Source: Spirochaetia bacterium
GTDB lineage: Bacteria > Spirochaetota > Spirochaetia > DTKZ01
Direction of reading: 5' to 3'
DNA: 6,056 nucleotides
Assembly: GCA_031270615.1 (NCBI GenBank)
Contig: JAISXE010000273.1
Span: forward strand, 1-6,056
This document shows positions 5,856 to 6,056 of the stretch, in pieces. Position 1 is the stretch's first letter, and every line of letters starts with the position of its first letter. Under the pieces are notes generated by a model. It saw nothing but the letters and a program-made list of their open reading frames with translations, did not search any database and was not told the DNA's origin. The position numbers and the translations under genes are program-made.

Positions 5856-5895
5856 AGTGTAGCAGAATCGCCGCCCTTATACTATCTTGACAAGC
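5856..5895 (-). promoter_or_regulatory. Candidate promoter region of the transporter-hydrolase unit
   Basis: On the minus strand TGCTACACT (5864 to 5856) resembles the TGCTAT(A/G)CT boxes of the other promoters here, but would start transcription almost at the ATG. A -35-like TTGTCA sits too far upstream of it (26 nt) but is 18 nt from a poor -10, GATTCT. The exact promoter is not resolved from sequence alone. Confidence 0.3.
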
Positions 5896-5909
5896 GGAGT
5901 CTTTGATCC

Positions 5910-6056
5910 GGAACATGGGCGCATTTTTTGCGGCCCTGCCGCAAAAAACCGGGCTTTCCGCTCCAATTCCTCGTGCGTGCCAGGTTGCATGGGCGAGCAG
6001 CAATTTTGCTTCGCAAAATTGCGACCAGCCTTCGCACGCCCTGCGGGATTTCCGCT
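5910..6056 (-). repeat. Structured palindromic intergenic repeat, copy B (continues past the window edge)
   Basis: Read on the minus strand this copy has AGCGGAAATCC (6056-6046, module 1), a central hairpin region, ATTGGAGCGGAAAGCCCGG (5967-5949, module 2), then hairpin 3 with arms TTTTTTGCGGC and GCCGCAAAAAA around a 3-nt loop (5948-5924), then ATGCGCC and TTCC ending at 5910. The order and shared words match copy A at 2861-2987. The central part is 59 nt longer than in copy A and contains a perfect 10-bp hairpin, GCAATTTTGC (6000-6009) with GCAAAATTGC (6013-6022). CGTGCG (5972-5977) and CGCACG (6033-6038) could close an outer stem around it. Sequence before module 1 is cut off by the window end. 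Confidence 0.75.

Noticed and set aside
5915..6056. Open plus-strand frame from ATG 5915 to the window edge (47 codons, no stop)
   Set aside because: It consists almost wholly of the palindromes and modules of repeat copy B, has no good ribosome binding site and gives no recognisable protein.

Overview
The window is a compact, fairly GC-rich bacterial chromosomal segment. It carries one truncated gene, five complete protein genes and two copies of what looks like an unannotated structured intergenic repeat. The 599-residue protein at 283-2082 looks like a DUF5312-type protein, which I associate with treponemes. That, with the extended -10 promoter style and the structured intergenic repeats, suggests a spirochaete of the Treponema / Treponematales group, perhaps a gut-associated one. 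This is inference, and no rRNA or marker gene confirms it.

Layout: (1) 1-185, minus strand: N-terminal end of an AAA-ATPase-like / PD-(D/E)XK nuclease family protein that runs off the left edge. (2) 186-282: divergent intergenic region with an extended -10 box on each strand. (3) 283-2822, plus strand: a two-gene unit, the DUF5312-like gene followed by pgeF (laccase-domain peptidoglycan editing factor), sharing a GTGA stop/start overlap. (4) 2823-3136: intergenic, holding repeat copy A (about 2861-2987), a possible 19-codon small ORF and the rpmB promoter. (5) 3137-3388, plus strand: rpmB (ribosomal protein L28, zinc-ribbon form). Its intrinsic terminator lies inside the end of the convergent gene. 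(6) 3372-5848, minus strand: a two-gene unit, a Na+/phosphate cotransporter family protein with a PhoU-like tail followed 14 nt later by a PhnP-like metallo-beta-lactamase-fold hydrolase. The hydrolase gene overlaps the end of rpmB by 17 nt. (7) 5849-6056: upstream region of the transporter, holding repeat copy B in the opposite orientation. It continues past the right edge.

How the genes relate: pgeF and rpmB are housekeeping functions (peptidoglycan precursor quality control and the large ribosomal subunit). The transporter plus phosphodiesterase-like hydrolase pair hints at phosphate acquisition or salvage, but there is no C-P lyase operon here. The AAA-ATPase-like gene belongs to a family often found in many copies in accessory parts of genomes.

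The most interesting unexplained structure is the dispersed palindromic element. Copies A and B share two short sequence modules and a GCGGC/GCCGC hairpin whose loop and stem length differ while pairing is kept. Both copies sit upstream of, and in the same orientation as, the gene that follows (rpmB and the transporter).
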